Assembly (NCBI GenBank): GCA_036397095.1
Contig: DASWJQ010000160.1
Coordinates: forward strand, 1 to 24,258
Direction: 5' to 3'
From: DASWJQ01 sp036397095
Lineage (GTDB): Bacteria; Chloroflexota; Anaerolineae; Anaerolineales; E44-bin32
DNA length: 24,258 nucleotides
Part shown: piece by piece, positions 20,619 through 24,258 of the stretch
Numbering within the stretch: position 1 is the first letter of the stretch
How the letters are laid out: every line of letters begins with the position of its first letter
Position numbers and translations under genes: made by a program
The notes under the pieces: generated by a model
What the model saw: the letters and a program-made list of their open reading frames with translations, nothing else
The model's database searches: none
Told to the model about the DNA's origin: nothing

Positions 20619-21689
20619 TCACTCCGACACGTTGAGCTCGGCCCGCAATCCCAAGAACCGACCATAGGCTTCGGCTGCTGCCACTAGCTTGTCGTACTGC
20701 ACGCTGGCCAGTGGTTCGAAGGGCTGGGCTTCGATTACGACCTGGTGCTTGTGCAGGGTGCGCCGCCAAATCCCCCTTACTTGGCCGTCTAACATCAGAC
20801 TCGAAAGCAAGCCGTTGGCACTGGCGACCCGTTTGGCGTTGCTCTCGGAGAGAAACGCGGTTCGATCCCGGTAGCCGATCAGCAGTTCGTCGTAGGCCGG
20901 CAGGAGAAAGTCCGCCTGGCCTACGTTGGCGGCCCCGGTTTCAGCGTAATTCATCCAGTGGACTTCGCCATTAATCTCGACCGTGACCAGATCGTCGGCG
21001 GCCAGTTCGACTGCTTCCCGCGCGTCCGCCGTCAAGAGACCGGACCACCAAACGAAATCAGCCAGCTTGGCAGGCCCGCGGCTGGTGAAGTAGCGTTTGG
21101 CCAGGCGGGCAAGCAATTGCTTGCGTGAGGCGGTTTCTCCGGCCGGAACGCGTTCATCGAACAAGGCATAAGTGTGCTGCTTGCCCTTGAGCTCTCCGCT
21201 GCCAATGACCTGATCCAACTCGGCCTGAATCAGCAGGTAGGGGAGCCGCTGGCCGGTCGTATCGAACCCATCCTGGTCTGCAATTGTGGCGAGCTCGTTG
21301 CGCGTCAGGCAGTTGCCGCCGGCCAAAGCTTTGTGGATCACTTTTTGGAACCGGCGGGCAGTGGCTCGGTCGAGGCCAAGTTCCACATAGCGCCGGCGAT
21401 TGACGGCATGCACGCGGGGTCCAGTGAGGGTTAACAACCAGCGGACGTCCTCCCGTCCAACCAGGTGCCAGGTCGGGCGCAGGACATGGGTGCGGACAAT
21501 CGTGCCTTCGGCCAGTGCCCGGTCGACGTCGTCGGCATGCAGTCCAGCGGATCGCAGGCCAAGGGCCCAACCCGCCCCGTTGTAATCCTGTGCCTGGACG
21601 GCCCCGAGCCAGGTGACGACCTGGGCCGGCCGAGTGAACCGGCTCTCCAACATGCGTTGGTTGTGGAGTCGAACGGCGGTCGTGTCCAT
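20619..21689 (-). CDS. Winged-helix DNA-binding protein of the AlkZ/HTH_42 family, possible DNA glycosylase
   Basis: The 356-residue protein matches the AlkZ/YcaQ (HTH_42) family. Near the N-terminus is LGAVQAQDYNGAGWALGLR, with the Q-x-Q pair (Gln32, Gln34) that is catalytic in Streptomyces AlkZ. The family's R-T-H-V-L-R-P-T-W-H-L-V block follows, then tandem winged-helix segments including SRGPAKLADFVWWSGL, and the C-terminal LLPAYDELLIGYRDRTAFL and GLLSSLMLDGQVRGIWRR. Related enzymes excise alkylated bases or unhook interstrand crosslinks, in some cases linked to natural-product resistance. ATG 21689 is chosen because GGTGAG lies just upstream; another ATG five codons earlier has no such site. 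No biosynthetic genes lie nearby, so a general repair role is more likely. Confidence 0.85.
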   Translation of the reverse strand: MDTTAVRLHNQRMLESRFTRPAQVVTWLGAVQAQDYNGAGWALGLRSAGLHADDVDRALAEGTIVRTHVLRPTWHLVGREDVRWLLTLTGPRVHAVNRRRYVELGLDRATARRFQKVIHKALAGGNCLTRNELATIADQDGFDTTGQRLPYLLIQAELDQVIGSGELKGKQHTYALFDERVPAGETASRKQLLARLAKRYFTSRGPAKLADFVWWSGLLTADAREAVELAADDLVTVEINGEVHWMNYAETGAANVGQADFLLPAYDELLIGYRDRTAFLSESNAKRVASANGLLSSLMLDGQVRGIWRRTLHKHQVVIEAQPFEPLASVQYDKLVAAAEAYGRFLGLRAELNVSE

Positions 21690-21787
21690 CAGCTCACCAT
21701 CCATCGCCGGCCGTCAGGTCTGACCTGAGGCCCAGCGTGCGGGCTGATCCGGCCTGAGCAGGGTCAGTCAAGTGGCAGGGCAGAGGG

Positions 21788-22072
21788 CTAATCGATCGTT
21801 GACCAAGGGACCAGGGCATTCCGGAGCCAGATCAGGGCTACGTTAGAGACGATACCAATTGCGGCGATGGCGATCAAGCCGACGTACAGGTCGGTTGTGC
21901 GCAGGATCTGCCAGGCGAACCAGATCAGGGCGCCCAGGCCCTGGCTGGCGGCGACCAATTCTACGGCAATCGTGATCAAGAGCGCGGCGTTGACCGATAG
22001 CCGCAGGCCCGCCAGCAAGGTGTCGAAGGCCGTTCCCAAGTGCACCACGCCGGTTCGGATCGCGATCTGACA
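21788..22072 (-). pseudogene. C-terminal remnant of an ABC transporter permease (SsuC/TauC-like)
   Basis: The minus-strand frame ending at 21788 reads GCQIAIRTGVHLGTAFD, then LLAGLRLSVNAALL, VELVAASQGLGALIWFA and LYVGLIAIAAIGIVSNVAL. This is the end of a binding-protein-dependent permease of the SsuC/TauC/NMT1 type, where the EAA-like loop precedes GLR and 'GLG..I' precedes the last two helices. Only about 90-95 residues are left. Upstream of 22072 the frame continues without family resemblance to a stop at 22160-22162. No matching ATPase or substrate-binding gene lies beside it. It is best read as a truncated leftover of a nitrate, sulfonate or thiamine-precursor importer. Confidence 0.6.
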
Positions 22073-22242
22073 TCCTGCCGGTCGAGTGGTGACACTCGGA
22101 ACTAGTCCGGTCGCGGCTGGATTGGCATCATGAAGCTCGGTACCAGACAGGCGGGTCTTCTAGATCTGGGCCGCGTCCGCTGACCCGGGCCAGGCCGCCC
22201 GCGTCTGGCGGATGGTTGAGCGATAGGGAGGTAAGCAGCGTG

Positions 22243-22761
22243 ATGGCCAAGATTGATGAGATGGTCAAAGAGTTCCTGGCCCAGCAGCGGATCGCCGTTG
22301 TCGGAGTCTCGGACCGTCGTGAAACCGGCTGCAACAGCGTCTACCGAAAATTCAAGCAGGCGGGCTACCAGGTTGCTGCCGTCAACCCGAGGATGGCGAC
22401 CTTTGAAGGTGACCCTTGCTACCCGGATCTCCGAACCATCCCGGATGCGCCGCAGGCCGTTTTCATCCTGGCCAACCCGCAGGTCACGGATGAGATCGCC
22501 GACCAATGCATTGAAGCAGGGGTTAGCTACATCTGGATGCACTGCATGCTCGGCACCAAGCCGGGTCTGGCGGCTGGGATGACGAGCGTCTCTCAAACTG
22601 CCGTCGACAAATGCCGGCAAGCCGGGATCGAGGTCATTCCTGGCAGCTGCCCCAATCAGTTCTTCGAGCCGGACATCTTCCACGGGTTGATGCGGGTCAT
22701 GTGGCGCGGGCTGGGATTGCTGCAGGTTACGGGGAACGGCGCCCGCAAACCGGCCGACTGA
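22243..22761 (+). CDS. CoA-binding domain protein (CoA_binding_2, YccU-like)
   Basis: The 172-residue protein is a single Rossmann-like CoA-binding domain. IAVVGVSDRRETGCNSVYRKFKQAG is the first strand-loop-helix, AAVNPR follows the second strand, and later segments are VFILANPQVTDEIADQCIEAGVSYIWMH and IEVIPGSCPNQFF, the usual YccU-family ending with a conserved Cys. These proteins bind CoA, but their cellular role is unsettled. The start may be ATG 22243 or GTG 22240, since GGGAGG at 22226-22231 is eight bases from the GTG and eleven from the ATG. The flavodoxin gene follows after 26 bases on the same strand, so the two form a likely operon. Confidence 0.9.
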   Translation: MAKIDEMVKEFLAQQRIAVVGVSDRRETGCNSVYRKFKQAGYQVAAVNPRMATFEGDPCYPDLRTIPDAPQAVFILANPQVTDEIADQCIEAGVSYIWMHCMLGTKPGLAAGMTSVSQTAVDKCRQAGIEVIPGSCPNQFFEPDIFHGLMRVMWRGLGLLQVTGNGARKPAD

Positions 22762-22787
22762 GCTGCTACGCACAGGATAGTCACACC

Positions 22788-23390
22788 GTGAAGCCGATCC
22801 TTGTCACCTACGTCTCGATGGCAGGGTCAACTGCCGAAGTGGCGCAAGCCATCGCCGATGAGCTGACGGCGCGCGGTCATGAGCTTGCCGTGCGCCCGAT
22901 GGACGAACTTGACGGGCTCGAAGCATTTGGCGGGGCCGTGATCGGTGGACCGATGATCCTGGGCTGGCACCGCCGGGCACGATCGTTTGTGCGCCAAAAT
23001 CGAGCCGCCTTGGCCAAAATACCGTGGGCGGTATTCGTCACTGCCATGAGCCTGACGGCAACCGGCTCAAGTCAGGTTGACGGCGTGCCGATCACTGTCG
23101 ACCCGGGCTTGCCAAAGGCACCGGTCGATCCAGGCCGCCTCAGCCACCGCGAACGCTATGCAACCCTATCCAACTACCTGCGGCCGATCCTGGCGGCAAG
23201 CAAGCCGGCCAAGCCACACAGCATTGCGCTTTTCGCCGGGCGCATGGACTATGGCCGTGTTCCACCGTGGGCCCGGCTGTTTGCCATGTTGATCGTACAG
23301 GCGCCGGCCGGCGACCGCCGCAACTGGGATGCCATCCGACGATGGGCCCGCGATCTCGGCGCGGTGTTCGGCCCCAACCTAAGCGAATAA
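22788..23390 (+). CDS. Flavodoxin-domain protein (HemG-like)
   Basis: The 200-residue protein opens with a flavodoxin FMN phosphate loop, ILVTYVSMAGSTAEVAQAIAD. AVIGGPMILGWHRRARSFVRQNRAALAKIPWAVFVTAMSLTATG resembles HemG-type menaquinone-dependent protoporphyrinogen oxidases and related flavodoxin_5 proteins. The C-terminal LFAGRMDYGRVPPWARLFAMLI matches the long insertion region of that family. No other haem genes are nearby, so the specific oxidase role is not shown; the FMN-binding call is firmer. GTG at 22788 is chosen because the family N-terminus follows directly and AGGA lies about ten bases upstream. A longer frame would overlap the CoA-binding gene by about 150 bases. Confidence 0.85.
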   Translation: MKPILVTYVSMAGSTAEVAQAIADELTARGHELAVRPMDELDGLEAFGGAVIGGPMILGWHRRARSFVRQNRAALAKIPWAVFVTAMSLTATGSSQVDGVPITVDPGLPKAPVDPGRLSHRERYATLSNYLRPILAASKPAKPHSIALFAGRMDYGRVPPWARLFAMLIVQAPAGDRRNWDAIRRWARDLGAVFGPNLSE

Positions 23391-23457
23391 GAATCGGAAA
23401 TCCGGAACTGGTTGCTCGGTTGGTGCCTGCCCCAGGTCCGTACGTTAATCTCCCGAA

Positions 23458-23487
23458 TTGCCCACTGGCCTTCGGGTCTTGTTAAAT
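23458..23487 (+). promoter_or_regulatory. Weak promoter candidate for the small membrane protein gene
   Basis: TTGCCC (23458-23463) and TTAAAT (23482-23487) have an 18-base spacer in an AT-richer patch about 100 bases before the next start codon. Confidence 0.25.
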
Positions 23488-23585
23488 CCTTTACAGACAA
23501 GCCAGAAGTCCCTGACTTAACCTGATTGCAAATCCCCGAGCGCCGGCTGGAAAGCCGGCCCCGATGCAGCCCGAGGAGGTTCTCC

Positions 23586-23924
23586 ATGGCTGGCTGTGCA
23601 ATCATGAACAACACACCGTTTCACTTCCTGGCAGCCGGACTGACGCTCGTGTTGGCCGGGATTGCGGCCTTCAGCGCTGATGAAAAGCGCAAGGCCCAGT
23701 TTCGCTTGTACACGCAAATTGGGTTTGCGCTGGTCTTGCTCACCGGCCTCTACATTTGGCTGATCGTGCCGTTCAGCTTACCGGTGTTGGTCAAGAGCCT
23801 CGGCGGCCTGGTTCTGTTCTACGTCATCCTGCGCATCATCCAGGAGCCGAAGAAGCCGCTCTGGTGGATTCTGTTCGGGGCCATCGCGCTGGTTGGCCTG
23901 AGCCTGGCCCTCTTCCTGATCTAG
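23586..23924 (+). CDS. Small integral membrane protein of unknown function
   Basis: This 112-residue protein has four likely membrane helices. The first is around FHFLAAGLTLVLAGIAAF, then a short charged loop ADEKRKAQFR, then GFALVLLTGLYIWLIV, LVKSLGGLVLFYVILRII, a basic loop EPKKP, and LWWILFGAIALVGLSLALFL. I do not recognise the family. ATG 23586 has GGAGG at 23575-23579, six bases upstream; an internal ATG at 23604 is a possible alternative. A 6-bp hairpin (GCCGGC/GCCGGC) sits in the leader at 23542-23559. It stands alone between the flavodoxin and the regulator genes. Confidence 0.75.
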   Translation: MAGCAIMNNTPFHFLAAGLTLVLAGIAAFSADEKRKAQFRLYTQIGFALVLLTGLYIWLIVPFSLPVLVKSLGGLVLFYVILRIIQEPKKPLWWILFGAIALVGLSLALFLI

Positions 23925-23937
23925 GCGGGAACATCGT

Positions 23938-23972
23938 GCGGGGCGGGGGCCCGGCCTCGGTGTCCGCCCCGC
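23938..23972 (+). terminator. GC-rich stem-loop after the small membrane protein gene
   Basis: A perfect 9-bp stem, GCGGGGCGG (23938-23946) with CCGCCCCGC (23964-23972), closes a 17-base loop and starts 13 bases after the stop. The absence of a T tract makes terminator function uncertain. Confidence 0.4.
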
Positions 23973-24138
23973 CTCGTGCGCCTGGCAAACCGCCGACCTG
24001 AGAGCCAGGTCGTCGGTGATTGCCCAATTGATCTCACGCCCTTCGGCCGAGGACAATCCACACTGTCGCCAGCCGCGGGCGTGCTTAGGATTCTATCTAC
24101 GGACGCTGCCACTCACCGAAACCAGGAGACCCCGCTCC

Positions 24139-24258
24139 ATGCGATGCATGACCGACCTGTGGCTCTTCGATCAGCTGGCCGCCGAGGAAAAGCTGGCGGT
24201 TTCTCAGGTGGCGAAACAGCTGGATTTCGCCCGTGGAGAACTGCTCTTTCTCGAGGGT
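24139..24258 (+). CDS. Crp/Fnr-type regulator, N-terminal end (3' end outside window)
   Basis: The frame from ATG 24139 to the window edge gives 40 residues: LWLFDQLAAEEKLAVSQVA, then FARGELLFLEG. This matches the start of the cyclic-nucleotide-binding-like sensor domain of Crp/Fnr regulators (LFxxLxxeexxxl...xxxxGexlfxeG). The DNA-binding domain lies outside the window, so effector and class cannot be set. AGGAGA at 24124-24129 is nine bases upstream of the start; a second in-frame ATG lies three codons later. Confidence 0.75.
   Translation, partial: MRCMTDLWLFDQLAAEEKLAVSQVAKQLDFARGELLFLEG

Noticed and set aside
1..24258. CRISPR arrays, tRNA or rRNA genes, insertion sequences, phage genes, toxin-antitoxin pairs
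   Set aside because: No regularly spaced repeats, no tRNA-like folds with CCA context, no transposase or integrase motifs and no paired small ORFs of that type were seen on either strand by eye.

Overview
The window is about 24 kb of chromosomal DNA from a bacterium with roughly 60% GC. It is most likely a member of the Chloroflexota (Anaerolineae-like). This placement is an inference from gene style: a lipoprotein with long Thr/Pro-rich linkers, a very large MalT-type LuxR regulator, a stand-alone cobalamin-binding mutase subunit next to MeaB, and a tryptophan T-box. No rRNA or tRNA is present to test it.

Left part (1-7751): the 3' end of a multi-membrane-span protein that looks like a GT-C glycosyltransferase. 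A sigma70 promoter and a complete tryptophan T-box leader with its own terminator follow, driving trpS. Downstream on the same strand are a B12-binding methylmalonyl-CoA mutase-type subunit, the MeaB chaperone GTPase, a GNAT acetyltransferase remnant coupled to MeaB by a 4-base overlap, and a PRPP synthase closed by a strong intrinsic terminator. A YihY-type membrane protein, an SPFH/stomatin protein and an orotidine-decarboxylase-superfamily enzyme resembling 3-hexulose-6-phosphate synthase come next.

Middle part (7752-15612): a minus-strand thyA-folA operon with a recognisable promoter, divergent from three small membrane-protein genes (Yip1-type, isoprenylcysteine-methyltransferase type, unknown). 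The minus strand then carries a SemiSWEET-like protein followed by a flavin monooxygenase, and an 892-residue ATP-binding LuxR regulator.

Right part (15613-24258): a secreted lipoprotein gene flanked by two related stem-loops, a GNAT acetyltransferase, a decayed 2'-5' RNA ligase-like (2H phosphoesterase) gene, a cation-diffusion-facilitator-like protein lacking canonical metal ligands, a second GNAT, a small uncharacterised protein, an AlkZ-like winged-helix protein, the C-terminal remnant of an ABC permease, a CoA-binding protein, a HemG-like flavodoxin, a small membrane protein, and the first 40 residues of a Crp/Fnr-type regulator.

I do not see a clear undescribed multi-gene system. The strongest non-routine items are the trp T-box, three decayed genes that can be read as degraded copies of named families, the paired hairpins around the lipoprotein, and sequence departures at key sites in the CDF-like, PRPP synthase and HPS-like proteins.
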